Positions 26,312-35,737 of a stretch of 64,000 nt of DNA are shown here, in pieces. The DNA is from Microbispora sp. H13382 (GTDB lineage Bacteria > Actinomycetota > Actinomycetes > Streptosporangiales > Streptosporangiaceae). The notes under the pieces are model-generated. The model did no database searches, had not been told where the DNA came from, and was given only the letters and a program-made list of their open reading frames with translations. Both the position numbers and the translations under genes were made by a program. The stretch is from the NCBI RefSeq assembly GCF_014161445.1, contig NZ_JABBXA010000017.1, positions 124,001 to 188,000 on the forward strand, given 5' to 3'. Each line of letters starts with the position of its first letter. Within the stretch, counting starts at the first letter, position 1.

Positions 26312-28804
26312 TCAGGAGGCGGCCAGCGCCCCGACGACCGACGCCCGGGCGGCCCGGCGGGCGGGCAGCACCGCGGCGAGCACCCCGGCCAGGCCCGAGG
26401 CGGCGATGAAGATCAGGATCTGCACGGCCGGAAGCTGGAAGGAGACGTTCTCCGTGAGCGTCGTCGTCGCCGCCCAGCCGTACGCGGTGCCGAGCACGAC
26501 GCCGACGATCGCGCCCACCAGGCCGAGGACCAGCGCCTCGACCGAGAGCATGCCCCGCAACTGCGGCCGGGTCAGCCCGAGGGCGCGCAGCAGCGCGGAC
26601 TCGCGGGTCCGTTCGTGGACCGACAGCGACAGCGTGTTCGCGATGCCGAGCAGCGAGATCACGATCGCGAGGGCCAGCAGCCCGGTGACGACCATGAGCA
26701 TCGAGTCGATCGCCTCGTCGAACTGGCCGCGGATCTCGGTCGTGCTGCCGACCTTGACCGCCGGGTAGGCCGCCGTGGCGTCGTCCACCACCTTGCGCGC
26801 CCGCTCCGGGGCCACGCCGTCGGCGGCGTCCACCAGGATCTGCGTGTCGTCCACAACTCCGAAGTGCCGTTCGAACGCCTGCTCGGCCATCGTGAACGGC
26901 GGCAGCAGGGACACGTCGGCCTTCAGCACCGCCGCCACCTCGAGCGAGGCGCTCTTCCCTCCCGACGCGACGGTCACGCTGTCGCCCACCGCGACGCCGA
27001 GGTCCCGGGCCACGTAGTCGGCCACCGCGACGTCGCCCGCGCCGAAGCCGTGCAGCGTGCCGGACGACGCCTCCGGCTTGATGGCGGTGCCGATGGCCGA
27101 CTGGGTGACCGTGCCCACCTCGTAGTCGCGGCCGTTCACCTTGGCCTTCTTGCCGCGGAACTCGGTCACCGCGGCGAGGTCGCGGCTCCCGCGCAGCGCG
27201 TCGGCGACCGAGCGGGGGATCGTGCCCGTCTGCGCCGACAGGATGTAGTCGGCGGGGAACTGCTTGTCGAGTTCGCCGCCGACCGTGGTCCGCACCGTGG
27301 CGGTCAGGACCGACATGAACGTCATCAGCGTCACGCCGATGGTCAGGGCCACCGTCGTGGTGGCCGCCCGCTTGGGGTTGCGCCGCGAGTTGTCCAGGGC
27401 GAGCCGTCCCGGCACGCCGAACAGCCGCGCAGGCACCCAGCCGGCCAGCCCGCTCAGCGGCCGTACGATCACCGGGCCGAGCACCAGCACCGCGAAGAAC
27501 ACGAGCACGCCACCGGCCATGACCGTCAGCAGCGCCGCCTGGCCCGGCTTCTGCAGCACCCCCGCCGCGGTGAGGCCGGCCCCCGCCAGCAGGAGCAGGA
27601 CCGAGACGACCATCCGTACGACCCCGGTGCGGAAGGTGTGCTCCTCGACCTGCGCGCGCAGCGCCGCGACGGGCGGCACACGGGTGGACTGGCGCGCCGG
27701 GAGCAGGGCGGCGGCCATCGTCACGACGACGCCGGTGCACAGGCCGACGGCGATCGTCTGCGGGGACAGGGTCACCGTGCCCGTGGGGATGTCGGTGCCG
27801 ACGGCCCTCAGCACGGCGACCGCCGCGGCCCCGAGGCCGAGGCCCGTCAGCAGGCCCAGCACCGACGACAGCAGGCCGACCACGGCGGACTCCAGCACGA
27901 TCGAGCCGAAGACCTGCCGTTTGGTGGCGCCGATGCAGCGCAGCAGCGCCATCTCGCGCATCCGCTGCGCGACCAGGATGTTGAAGGTGTTGTAGATGAC
28001 GAGCGCGGCGACGAGCAGCGCGACCGCGCCGAACAGCAGCAGGCCCAGCCGGATGTAGGACGTGTCCACGTGGTTGCGCCTGGCCACCTCGTCGGCGCGT
28101 TCCCGCCCGGTCATCACCGTCGCGTCGCCGCCCACGGCCGCCGCGACGGCCGCGCGCAGGCTCTCCGGCGAGGGTCCCGAGGAGACGACGTCGATCTCGG
28201 TGTAGCCCTTGGCTCCGGTGACGCGCCGCGCCGCGTCGGGGGTGAAGGCGACCGCGCCCCGGTAGGCGAGGTTCTGGTCGACGCCCACGTCGAAGATCCC
28301 GACGAGGCGGAACTCCTGCCGTTCGCCCGCCCGGTCGAGCACCGCGACGGTCGCCCCCGGTGCCAGCCCCTGGGCCTTGGCGGTGTTCTTGTCGAGCACC
28401 GCCTCGCCGGCGGCGGAGGGCGCCCGCCCCGAAGTGATCTTGATGCGGCTCGCCGGGATGGACACCCCGGCGGTCGGGAAGTCCCCGACGACCTTGCCGT
28501 CCCTGCCGATCAGCGGCGCGTCCCCGGACACCACGGGCTGGGCGTCCCGCACGCCCCGCACCGCCCTGACCGCCGCGAGCGCGCTCTGCGGCAGGCTCGC
28601 GTCGCCCTCGGCGTCGTCCTTGGGCGCCACCACCACGTCCACCTTGTCGGCGTCCGCGGCGAACGACTGGGTGAACCCGGCGTCGATGGTGTCGGTGAGC
28701 ACGAACGTGCCCGCGATGAACCCGACACCGAGCACGATCGCCAGGGAGGTGAGCAGCAGGCGCAGGCGGTGCGCCAGCAGCCCGGTGAGAGTGGTCCTGA
28801 ACAC
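26312..28804 (-). CDS. ABC transporter permease, FtsX/MacB-like
   Basis: An 830-aa permease with the duplicated FtsX architecture. It has an N-terminal helix ([22 protein letters not shown]), a large extracytoplasmic MacB-type domain, a block of helices near 260-500, a second external domain and three C-terminal helices ending in [12 protein letters not shown]. With the adjacent ATPase it forms an export or mechanotransmission-type system. GTG 28804 starts 3 nt after the ATPase stop. It is the last gene of a four-gene cluster headed by a histidine kinase. Confidence 0.92.
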   Translation of the reverse strand: MFRTTLTGLLAHRLRLLLTSLAIVLGVGFIAGTFVLTDTIDAGFTQSFAADADKVDVVVAPKDDAEGDASLPQSALAAVRAVRGVRDAQPVVSGDAPLIGRDGKVVGDFPTAGVSIPASRIKITSGRAPSAAGEAVLDKNTAKAQGLAPGATVAVLDRAGERQEFRLVGIFDVGVDQNLAYRGAVAFTPDAARRVTGAKGYTEIDVVSSGPSPESLRAAVAAAVGGDATVMTGRERADEVARRNHVDTSYIRLGLLLFGAVALLVAALVIYNTFNILVAQRMREMALLRCIGATKRQVFGSIVLESAVVGLLSSVLGLLTGLGLGAAAVAVLRAVGTDIPTGTVTLSPQTIAVGLCTGVVVTMAAALLPARQSTRVPPVAALRAQVEEHTFRTGVVRMVVSVLLLLAGAGLTAAGVLQKPGQAALLTVMAGGVLVFFAVLVLGPVIVRPLSGLAGWVPARLFGVPGRLALDNSRRNPKRAATTTVALTIGVTLMTFMSVLTATVRTTVGGELDKQFPADYILSAQTGTIPRSVADALRGSRDLAAVTEFRGKKAKVNGRDYEVGTVTQSAIGTAIKPEASSGTLHGFGAGDVAVADYVARDLGVAVGDSVTVASGGKSASLEVAAVLKADVSLLPPFTMAEQAFERHFGVVDDTQILVDAADGVAPERARKVVDDATAAYPAVKVGSTTEIRGQFDEAIDSMLMVVTGLLALAIVISLLGIANTLSLSVHERTRESALLRALGLTRPQLRGMLSVEALVLGLVGAIVGVVLGTAYGWAATTTLTENVSFQLPAVQILIFIAASGLAGVLAAVLPARRAARASVVGALAAS

Positions 28805-28807
28805 GGC

Positions 28808-29551
28808 TCAGGCCTCCAGCGCCATCAGCGTGTCGAGCACGGTCTGCGGCGTCGGCCGATCGATCTCGCTCACCAGCAGGCCGTCACGCAGGAAGACCAC
28901 CCGGTCGGCGTACGACGCCGCCACCGGGTCGTGGGTCACCATCACGATCGTCTGCCCGAGCTCCCGCACCGACCTGCGCAGGAACGCCAGCACCTCGGCG
29001 CCGCTGCGCGAGTCGAGGTTGCCGGTCGGCTCGTCGGCGAAGATCACCTGGGGCTTGCTGATGAGCGCCCGAGCCACCGCGACACGCTGCTGCTGGCCGC
29101 CCGACAGCTCGCTCGGCTTGTGCCTGAGCCGGTCCCGAAGGCCGACCGTCTCGATCACGCGGTCGAACAGCGCCTGGTCGGCCTGACGGCCCGCGATCTC
29201 CAGCGGTAGCCGGATGTTCTGCTCGGCCGTCAGCGTCGGCAGCAGGTTGAACGCCTGGAAGATGAAACCGACGCGCTCACGACGCAGGAGCGTGAGCTGC
29301 TTGTCGTTCAAACCGGTGATCTCGACGTCGCCGATGCTCACCCGTCCGTCCGTCACGGTGTCCAAACCGGCCAGGCAGTGCATCAGGGTGGACTTACCGG
29401 AGCCGGACGGCCCCATGATCGCGGTGAACGCCTCCGCGGCGAAACCGACGTCGACGCCGCGCAGCGCGTGCACCGCCGCGTCGCCCTCGCCGTACACCTT
29501 CGTCAGTCCCCGCGCGACGACCGCGGTGCGAACCTGGGTTGTTGTGGTCAT
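28808..29551 (-). CDS. ABC transporter ATP-binding protein, LolD/MacB type
   Basis: A 247-aa ATPase with Walker A GPSGSGKST, Q-loop FIFQAFNLLP, signature LSGGQQQRVAVARAL, Walker B VIFADEPTGNLD and H-loop VTHDP. The sequence class is that which pairs with FtsX-like permeases, and the permease is directly downstream. A response regulator lies 113 bp upstream on the same strand. Confidence 0.95.
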   Translation of the reverse strand: MTTTTQVRTAVVARGLTKVYGEGDAAVHALRGVDVGFAAEAFTAIMGPSGSGKSTLMHCLAGLDTVTDGRVSIGDVEITGLNDKQLTLLRRERVGFIFQAFNLLPTLTAEQNIRLPLEIAGRQADQALFDRVIETVGLRDRLRHKPSELSGGQQQRVAVARALISKPQVIFADEPTGNLDSRSGAEVLAFLRRSVRELGQTIVMVTHDPVAASYADRVVFLRDGLLVSEIDRPTPQTVLDTLMALEA

Positions 29552-29664
29552 GACGCCACGCTATGGCCGTGATCAGGGCGTTTCCTCGGCCTCGCGGACG
29601 TTCTCCGTGTGCGGCCCCGGGACGGGTCCTGCGGGACGTGTGCGACTTGCGAGGTAGTCCGGAC

Positions 29665-30330
29665 TCAGCCCCGCGGATGATCGGGGGAGACCACACCGGT
29701 CTCGTACGCGTAGACGACCACCTGGGCGCGGTCGCGCAGCCCCAGCTTGGCCAGGATGCGGCCCAGGTGGGTCTTCACGGTCGCCTCCGCGAGGTGCAGG
29801 CGCGCCGCGATCTCGGTGTTCGACAGGCCGCGGGCCACGTGGTACATCACCTCCCGCTCCCGAGCCGTCAGCACGCCGGTCTCCTGCCGCTGCCGGTCCC
29901 CCTCGGGCAGGAGCACGGCGAAACGGTCGAGCAGGCGGCGGGTCGTGCTCGGCGCGACCACCGCGTCACCCGTGTGGACCGACCGGATCGCGCTGATCAG
30001 CTCGGCCGGCGGCACGTCCTTCAGCAGGAATCCCGCCGCGCCCGCCTTGATCGCGGCGAACGCGTACTCGTCGAGGTCGAACGTCGTCAGGATCAGCACC
30101 TTGGGACCGTCCGGCGCCGCGCAGATGACGCGGGCCGCCTCCACGCCGTCCATCCGCGGCATGCGGACGTCCATGAGGACCACGTCCGCCTCGACCGTGC
30201 GCAGCGCCTCGACGGCCGCCAGCCCGTCCGCCGCCTCACCCACGACGTCGATGTCCGGCTGCGCCCCGAGGACCATCCGGAACCCGGTCCGCACCAGCTC
30301 CTGGTCGTCGACCAGCATGACGCGTATCAC
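29665..30330 (-). CDS. NarL/LuxR-type response regulator
   Basis: A 221-aa regulator with an N-terminal receiver domain (acidic pocket VDDQ, phospho-acceptor Asp54 in VLMDVRMPRMDG, Lys in LLKDVPP). The C-terminal LuxR helix-turn-helix is LTAREREVMYHVARGLSNTE followed by AEATVKTHLGRILAKLGL. It is the partner of the kinase 66 bp upstream, and probably controls the ABC genes downstream. Start is GTG 30330. Confidence 0.94.
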   Translation of the reverse strand: MIRVMLVDDQELVRTGFRMVLGAQPDIDVVGEAADGLAAVEALRTVEADVVLMDVRMPRMDGVEAARVICAAPDGPKVLILTTFDLDEYAFAAIKAGAAGFLLKDVPPAELISAIRSVHTGDAVVAPSTTRRLLDRFAVLLPEGDRQRQETGVLTAREREVMYHVARGLSNTEIAARLHLAEATVKTHLGRILAKLGLRDRAQVVVYAYETGVVSPDHPRG

Positions 30331-30396
30331 TGCCGCTCCGCTCCGCTCGTCATCGCCGCGATCCCCGCAACCGTACGCGGCCGGGGGACGGCCCGG

Positions 30397-31590
30397 TCAC
30401 GCGGCCATCCCGATGGGGATCCTGGCGACCACCCGGAACCCGCCGCCGGTCCGGGGGGCCGCCTCGACGCTCCCGCCGTACATCGCCGCCCTCTCCCGCA
30501 TGCCGATCAGGCCGTGCCCGCCGACCAGGCGCGGCGCCGCGGCGCCCCTGCCGTCGTCGCTGATCCTCAGCTCGAGCTCGCCCCTGCCGTACGTCATCTC
30601 CACCCAGGCCCGCGTGCCGGGGCCGCCGTGCTTGAGCGCGTTCGTCAGCGCCTCCTGCACGATCCGGTAGACGGCGAGCTGCTCGCCCTCGGGCAGCGTC
30701 CGCGCGGTGCCGGACACGGTGAACTCGGTCGGCAGCCCCGAGTCCCTGACCTGCCTGATCAGGTCGCCCAGCTGGGCCACGCCGGGCTGCGGAGCGTACT
30801 CCTCCGCCGGGCTGCCGGCGTCCTGCCGCAGGACGCCCACCAGCCTGCGCATCTCGGCCAGCGCCTGCCGCCCGGTTGCGGAGATCGCCTGCATGGCGCG
30901 CCGCGCCTGCTCCGGGTCGCCGTCGAGGGCGTAACCCGCGCCGTCGGCCTGGACGACCATCACGCTGACGTTGTGCGCCACCACGTCGTGCAGCTCACGG
31001 GCGATGCGGGCACGCTCGGCGGCGGCCGCGATGCGCGCCTGCTGGTCGCGCTCCCGCTCGGCCCGCTCGGCGCGTTCGACCAGGCTCTCCACGTAGCGAC
31101 GGCGGGTGTTGGCGTAGATCCCGGCGATCCACACGGCGACGATGAAGGCCGACGACGACGGCCACGCCTGCCCTGCGTCGGGAGACCAGCGCAGCATCGC
31201 CAGCAGCAGCCCGAACTCGGCGACCGCCCCGGCGGCCAGCGCCCACCGCAGCGTGCAGCGCGACGCGACGCCGTACACCGCGACGAGCACCGCGATGTTG
31301 GCGGGCAGGACGATGACGTCGAGCAGCCACTGCACGAAGCTGACGGCGGCGACCACGGCGAACACCTCGCGGGGGTGGTCGCGGCGCCAGGTCAGCGGAA
31401 CGATGAGCGCGGCCGAAAGCAGCAGCAGCCCGGGCGCACCGACATCCCGGGCCCCGACCGAGCCCGACCGGGTGAAGGCCTCGACGGTGGCCAGGCTCAA
31501 CAGCGCCAGAGGGGAGACCGTGAGCGCGTCCACGAGCTTGCTGTGGCGCCGAGTCCAGGCGCGTAGTCTGCCGAACACGTACCCAACCAT
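30397..31590 (-). CDS. Sensor histidine kinase, HisKA_3 (NarX/LiaS-like) type
   Basis: A 397-aa membrane kinase. The N-terminal 150 residues contain about four to five transmembrane helices with little external sequence, an intramembrane-sensing layout. A helical linker (ERAERERDQQARIAAAAER) leads to the phospho-acceptor His in ARELHDVVAHNVSVMVVQ, then a HATPase domain with NALKHGG, DDGRG and GLIGMRERA. It heads the order kinase, regulator, ABC ATPase, FtsX permease. The stimulus is unknown; cell-envelope stress or an antimicrobial is typical for this layout. Confidence 0.93.
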   Translation of the reverse strand: MVGYVFGRLRAWTRRHSKLVDALTVSPLALLSLATVEAFTRSGSVGARDVGAPGLLLLSAALIVPLTWRRDHPREVFAVVAAVSFVQWLLDVIVLPANIAVLVAVYGVASRCTLRWALAAGAVAEFGLLLAMLRWSPDAGQAWPSSSAFIVAVWIAGIYANTRRRYVESLVERAERAERERDQQARIAAAAERARIARELHDVVAHNVSVMVVQADGAGYALDGDPEQARRAMQAISATGRQALAEMRRLVGVLRQDAGSPAEEYAPQPGVAQLGDLIRQVRDSGLPTEFTVSGTARTLPEGEQLAVYRIVQEALTNALKHGGPGTRAWVEMTYGRGELELRISDDGRGAAAPRLVGGHGLIGMRERAAMYGGSVEAAPRTGGGFRVVARIPIGMAA

Positions 31591-31745
31591 ACGTATCGGC
31601 TGCTCAGGAAGGTCTCACCCTTGCGGCGGATACGGCGGTACGACTCAGGTCGCAGGCGCCCGCCGGGTTTACGCCGTTCTTACGGATCACGGCGCATCCT
31701 TGTTCGCGGGAACGCTTCTCTGAAGCGGGTAAGAGGGAGATCTGA

Positions 31746-32516
31746 ATGGCGGATCAGGACGCGGGGTCGCGCGGCACCGGGGACGAGCCGCGCGGCCCGC
31801 GCCCGGAGCCGGAAACCGGGCCGACCGGGTTGAGTGAGCCGACCGCGACCAGCGGGGCCGCTGAGCCCGCCGGCCCGTCGGCGCCGACCGGGCCGGCCGG
31901 GGCGACCATGCCACCGCCACCTCCGACGAATCCCACGTCACCTTGGACCAGCCCGGCGAACACGCCCAGGGCGGCGGGGCCGGGTTCATCCTGGGCCAGC
32001 CCCGGCAACACCCCCGGGGCGAACACGCCCGGCCCGATGAACACGCCCGGGACGCCGGGGCCGTACGCGCCGTGGGCGGGCTCCACCGGCCCGAGCCGGC
32101 CGGGGCCGGGACCCGCGAGCGCGATCCCGGGCGGCAGCGGGTACGCCTTCGGGCCCGGAGGCGCGGGATGGAACGCCCCTGGCTGGCAGAACCCGCGTCC
32201 GCCGATCGCGTCGGCCCCGCGGCCCGGCTTCTCCACGCGCTTGGCGGCTCGGCTCCCGCGTGGGCACACGGGCCGGCTGGTGGCCGTCGGCATCGCGTCC
32301 GCGCTCGTCGGAGCGCTCCTCGGCGGTGGCGTCGTGGCCGTCACCGCCATGGTCTGGGACCGGGCGGACGCGGGGACGAACTGGGACGCCGGAGGTGACC
32401 GGCAGCGCTTCTTCCCCCGTGGCTACGGCCAGAACGCCCCGCAGTCCCAGGACGACCTCCTGCCCCCATGGTGCAGGAGCACCGAGGCCGGAGTGCGCTG
32501 CCAGGCGCCCGGCTGA
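31746..32516 (+). CDS. Pro/Gly-rich single-pass membrane protein
   Basis: A 256-aa protein of no recognised family. Residues 1-180 are low-complexity Pro/Gly/Thr/Ala-rich with repeated NTPG and SPxNTP elements. One transmembrane helix (about 190-212, LVAVGIASALVGALLGGGVVAV) is followed by a short external tail rich in Asp/Gln, ending with two cysteines (PWCRSTEAGVRCQAPG). AAGAGGGAG precedes the ATG. It resembles many actinobacterial tail-anchored proteins with proline-rich cytoplasmic tails; function unknown. Confidence 0.7.
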   Translation: MADQDAGSRGTGDEPRGPRPEPETGPTGLSEPTATSGAAEPAGPSAPTGPAGATMPPPPPTNPTSPWTSPANTPRAAGPGSSWASPGNTPGANTPGPMNTPGTPGPYAPWAGSTGPSRPGPGPASAIPGGSGYAFGPGGAGWNAPGWQNPRPPIASAPRPGFSTRLAARLPRGHTGRLVAVGIASALVGALLGGGVVAVTAMVWDRADAGTNWDAGGDRQRFFPRGYGQNAPQSQDDLLPPWCRSTEAGVRCQAPG

Positions 32517-32532
32517 TCTTCGCTTCCCGGAA

Positions 32533-32566
32533 GGGCGCGCGCCGGCGGAGGGGCCGGCGCGCGCCC
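32533..32566 (+). terminator. Strong hairpin terminator
   Basis: A perfect 14-bp G+C-only stem (GGGCGCGCGCCGGC and complement) with a 6-nt loop begins 16 nt after the stop at 32516. A short T-run (GGGTTTC) follows a few bases later. Confidence 0.7.
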
Positions 32567-32695
32567 AAGGGGGTTTCTCCCGCGGGGTCTTCCGCTGAGA
32601 CCATCGCGGCCGTCTTCGCGGGCGTCGCCTTCTTGCGGCCGGCGGAATCGCGGCGGCCCGCACCATTTTCCGCGGAATCCGGTGCGCCATTGTTT

Positions 32696-33256
32696 CTACT
32701 TGGATTTTGGTGGGGTCGACGAGATTCGAACTCGCACTGTACGGCACCTAAAGCCGCGGTCTCCTGCCATTGGACTACGACCCCTTCGCGTTTTCCCTTG
32801 CCCGCGAGATTCTCGGTCTGAGAATGGCAGTTCGGGCAGAGGAATCGCAGATTCTCTCTTCTGTTGTCCAGCCGGTTTTCCGTTGACGTGGTCGATGTGC
32901 AATGTCAGCGACCGGCCCTGCCAAGTGCCGCCTATCTTACAGTCTGCGCAGCGGTAGGGGACTCCCACTTCACGTAGTGCCCGCCGGAGCTTGCCCGGCT
33001 TCTCGCGAGCGGCGCCGACGGGATTCAGGACCAGCACGTCCGCCGGTAGACGCCGTCGCGGCGACGGCTGGCCTCGCCTATGAGCCTGGCCCAGGAAGTG
33101 GGAGGTGTCGATACCGACGTGCTTGAGGCGGCCGCTGATGTGGGCGTGGACGCCGCCCGACCACGGGATGCCGAGGTGGCGCAGCGCGTCGGCGATGCTC
33201 GCCGCCTTCGCCGCGGCCTCGGCCGGCAGACCGGATGTGTATTTGTACTTCACCAT
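32696..33256 (-). pseudogene. HNH endonuclease gene, frameshifted, abutting the tRNA
   Basis: The first 120 codons match actinobacterial HNH endonucleases (VKYKYTSGLPAEAA..., GGVHAHISGRLKHVGIDTSHF, YRCADCKIGGTWQGR, LHIDHVNG). After NG the frame fails: the expected LDNRRENLRFLCPNCHSQT is present but in the +1 frame, with one surplus base within 32871-32882. Without the shift the second CxxC of the HNH zinc site is lost. In the shifted frame the recognisable domain ends near 32785, exactly at the tRNA 5' end, and the frame then runs through the tRNA without a stop. The gene may be broken, or the sequence may carry an indel error near the TTTT run. ATG 33256 is the likeliest start. Confidence 0.7.
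32711..32784 (-). tRNA. Atypical class I tRNA with UAG (Leu) anticodon
   Basis: Seventy-four nt fold as a cloverleaf: a perfect 7-bp acceptor stem (GGGGTCG/CGACCCC), an irregular D-arm containing AATGGCA, an anticodon stem GCGGC/GCCGT around loop TTTAGGT, a 5-nt variable loop ACAGT, and a T-arm GCGAG-TTCGAAT-CTCGT. The discriminator is A73, and CCA is encoded at 32710-32708. The loop places UAG at positions 34-36, the Leu(CUA) anticodon, and matches the loop of ordinary tRNA-Leu(UAG). However, the long class II variable arm of bacterial tRNA-Leu is missing. The D-stem pairs only 3 bp in either register. Identity is therefore uncertain: A73 suits LeuRS, but this could be a specialised or degenerate tRNA. 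Confidence 0.8.
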
Positions 33257-33313
33257 GTCCCGGAATTCATCGGCGGCCGCCGACAATCCCGGGAGTGCGG
33301 CGAAAGGGATATG

Positions 33314-33781
33314 TCAGGAAATTCCCAGCTCTTTCGTGAGGCGGGCGACATGGCCGGTGGCCTTCACGTTGTAGAGAGCCTTCTCGATCTTCCCATCGGG
33401 GTCGATGACGAACGTGGACCGGATGACGCCCATCACGGTCTTTCCGTAGTTCGTCTTCTCGCCGTACGCGCCGTACGCCTTGTGCACGTCCAGACCGGCG
33501 TCGGACAGCAGCGGGAAGGTGAGCGCGTCGCGCTCGCGGAACTGCCGCAGCTTGGCGGGCTTGTCCTTGGACACGCCCAGCACCACGAAGCCCTGCCCGG
33601 TCAGCGCGCCGAGGTTGTCGCGGAAGTCGCAGGCCTGCTTGGTGCATCCGGGGGTCATCGCCGCAGGGTAGAAGTACAGGATGACCCGCCTGCCGCGGAG
33701 CGACTCCAGCGAGACCTCGTTGTCGTCGGCGTCGGTCAGGGTGAAGTCCGGCGCGGCGTCGCCGGGCTGGAGCTTGCTCAT
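33314..33781 (-). CDS. bcp: Thioredoxin-dependent peroxiredoxin, Bcp/PrxQ type
   Basis: A 155-aa thiol peroxidase reducing hydroperoxides. Peroxidatic Cys46 in MTPGCTKQA and resolving Cys51 five residues on (CDFRD) are the PrxQ arrangement. The fold landmarks APDFTLTDADDNEVSL and FVIDPDGKI are present. ATG 33781 has GGAGG 5 nt upstream. The HNH remnant and tRNA lie downstream on the same strand. Confidence 0.94.
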   Translation of the reverse strand: MSKLQPGDAAPDFTLTDADDNEVSLESLRGRRVILYFYPAAMTPGCTKQACDFRDNLGALTGQGFVVLGVSKDKPAKLRQFRERDALTFPLLSDAGLDVHKAYGAYGEKTNYGKTVMGVIRSTFVIDPDGKIEKALYNVKATGHVARLTKELGIS

Positions 33782-33915
33782 CACGTCCTCCGGAAAATGT
33801 GACCCGCGGCGATCGGCGGGCAAGCGTGAACCAAACTACCGGCTCAGTCGCTGTGCGGGGCGACCGGCGGACCTGGCAGACTGATCACACACCAATACCA
33901 CAGAAGGGGGATCGC

Positions 33916-34242
33916 ATGGCGGACACCGATCCCGATGCGCTGGAGCTGAAGATCGAGCGCACGCGGGCGGAGCTCGCTCGCACGGTCGACGCCATCGCGG
34001 ACCGGGTGAGCCCGAAGCGGGTCGCGGAGCGCGGCGTCGCGAAGGCGAAGGCCAACGCGCGCGACTTCGTCACGTCCATGGAGGACATGGTCCTGGGGCC
34101 GCGCACGTACGCCCCGGCCGACGGCGAAGGAGAGCAGCCCGCGGAGTACCCCGCACCCAACATGGCTCCGGTGCTGATCGGAATCGGCGTGGTCGTCGTC
34201 GTGGGCGCGGCCATCGTGCTCCTGCGCCGCCGCTCCCGCTGA
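33916..34242 (+). CDS. DUF3618 family small membrane protein
   Basis: A 108-aa protein of the actinobacterial DUF3618 family. The N-terminal helical region (LELKIERTRAELARTVDAIADRVSPKRVAERG) is the family signature. One C-terminal transmembrane helix (MAPVLIGIGVVVVVGAAIVLL) ends with RRRSR. The family often lies near phage-holin-like or stress membrane proteins; function is not established. AGAAGGGGG lies 6 nt before the ATG. It is divergent from bcp. Confidence 0.85.
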   Translation: MADTDPDALELKIERTRAELARTVDAIADRVSPKRVAERGVAKAKANARDFVTSMEDMVLGPRTYAPADGEGEQPAEYPAPNMAPVLIGIGVVVVVGAAIVLLRRRSR

Positions 34243-34385
34243 CCCGCCGGGGGACGACGCCGCCGTGACGCGATTCGCGGCGGCGTGCGCGTTTCCACGG
34301 CGAGGCAGCCGCCAGGCCGGTGCCGTGGTCGCGGGGCCCGGGGCGGCGGTCACGTCGCCCGAATCGGCGGCCGCGGGGGAGGACG

Positions 34386-35561
34386 TCAAAGGAAGGTCTT
34401 GCCCTCGCCGCGGTAGGTCGGGACCTCCTCGGTGACCCGGTCGCCCTCGATCAGGTGCAGCGAGGCGAAGCGCTCGCACAACTCGCCGGCCTTCGCGTGC
34501 CGGAACCAGACGCGGTCGCCGAGGCGGAGATCGGCCGCGGCCTCGCCGAGCAGGGGCGTCTGCACCTCGCCCGCGCCCTCGTCCGGGTGGTACCTGAGCC
34601 CCGCGGGCAGGTACGGCTGGGGCAGCCGGGTGGGTCCCGGGGCACCGGAGGCGGGGTAGCCTCCTCCGAGCACGGTCACGATGTCCGGAGCCGGCTTGCG
34701 CACGACCGGCAGGGCGAACAGCGCCGCCGGTCGGCCGGTGAAGCCCCGGTAGAAGTCGAACAGGCGGGGATGGAAGAACCCAGAGCCCGCGGCGACCTCG
34801 GTGATCGCCCGCTCGGCGACGGTCTTCTCGATGCTTCCGGTGCCTCCGCCGTTGACGAACTCCAGGTCGGCCACCTGGCGTACGGCCCGCACGATGCGGC
34901 CGCGCCGCACGACCAGTTCGCGGCGCGACCGCTCCTGCATCAGGCGCACCGCCCGCCCGTACGGCCCGGGCACGTCGTCTCCCACCCCGGCGATCTGCGC
35001 CTCGTACGCCATGAGTCCGGCCAGCCGCAGCCCCGGGCGCTTGGCGATGTGGGCGGCGATCTCGGCCGCCTGCTCGGGCTCGCGGATCGGCGACCGCAGC
35101 GCGCCCGCGCGGAACCTGCCGCCGAAGGCCACGAACCCCGCGTCGAGGTCCAGGCACACCCGGACGCGGTGGGGGAGCCGGAGGCTCTCGATCAGGTCGA
35201 GGTGCTCGGGCGAGTCCACCATGACGGTGATCTCCCGCGCCGCGATCTCGTCCGATCCCAGGGTGCGCAGCGCGGTCCTGTCCGCCGTCGGGTAGGCCAC
35301 GAGCACGTCCCGCAGGCCGGTGGAGACCAGCCACAGCGCCTCGGGCAGCGTGAAGGCCATGACGCCCGAGATGCCGTCCATGGCCAGGACCCGTTCGAGC
35401 ACGGACCGGCACCGGATCGACTTGCTGGCGACCCGGATCGGCTTGCCTCGGGCCCGGCGCACCATGGCTGCCGCGTTCGACCGGAGCGCGTCCATGTCGA
35501 GGACGGCGAATGGCGGCTCCAGGTGGGCCGTGGCCTGGTCGAGGCGCTGTCGGTCGTCCAT
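34386..35561 (-). CDS. PLP-dependent amino acid deaminase/aldolase (alanine-racemase fold)
   Basis: A 391-aa fold-type III PLP enzyme. Lys47 in VASKSIRC is the Schiff-base residue. The barrel includes VCLDLDAGFVAFGGRFR and FVNGGGTGSI for phosphate binding. The C-terminal domain carries WFRHAKAGELCERF, where His and Cys are placed like the metal site of D-threonine aldolase/D-serine dehydratase relatives. It probably acts on a D-3-hydroxyamino acid; exact reaction unknown. The gene appears monocistronic. Confidence 0.85.
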   Translation of the reverse strand: MDDRQRLDQATAHLEPPFAVLDMDALRSNAAAMVRRARGKPIRVASKSIRCRSVLERVLAMDGISGVMAFTLPEALWLVSTGLRDVLVAYPTADRTALRTLGSDEIAAREITVMVDSPEHLDLIESLRLPHRVRVCLDLDAGFVAFGGRFRAGALRSPIREPEQAAEIAAHIAKRPGLRLAGLMAYEAQIAGVGDDVPGPYGRAVRLMQERSRRELVVRRGRIVRAVRQVADLEFVNGGGTGSIEKTVAERAITEVAAGSGFFHPRLFDFYRGFTGRPAALFALPVVRKPAPDIVTVLGGGYPASGAPGPTRLPQPYLPAGLRYHPDEGAGEVQTPLLGEAAADLRLGDRVWFRHAKAGELCERFASLHLIEGDRVTEEVPTYRGEGKTFL

Positions 35562-35737
35562 GTGCGCAGCCTAGTACGGCATCGGCGGAAATACATGAGC
35601 CGAATTCACGTTAACCGTGCCTGGGCAAAGTCTTCGCCGGGGGGCCGCCATGATCGCGCAAGACGGTGGGTGACCCGCACCTCCCGCCGCCGCTCCGTGT
35701 ACCCATGGTGACGTGACTACCGAGCGGACCCGGCGCG

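Noticed and set aside
32341-32604. 87-codon minus-strand frame downstream of the tRNA as a continuation of the HNH gene
   Set aside because: It is only the readthrough of the shifted HNH frame past the tRNA. It is Arg/Pro-rich and overlaps a strong terminator of the opposite strand.
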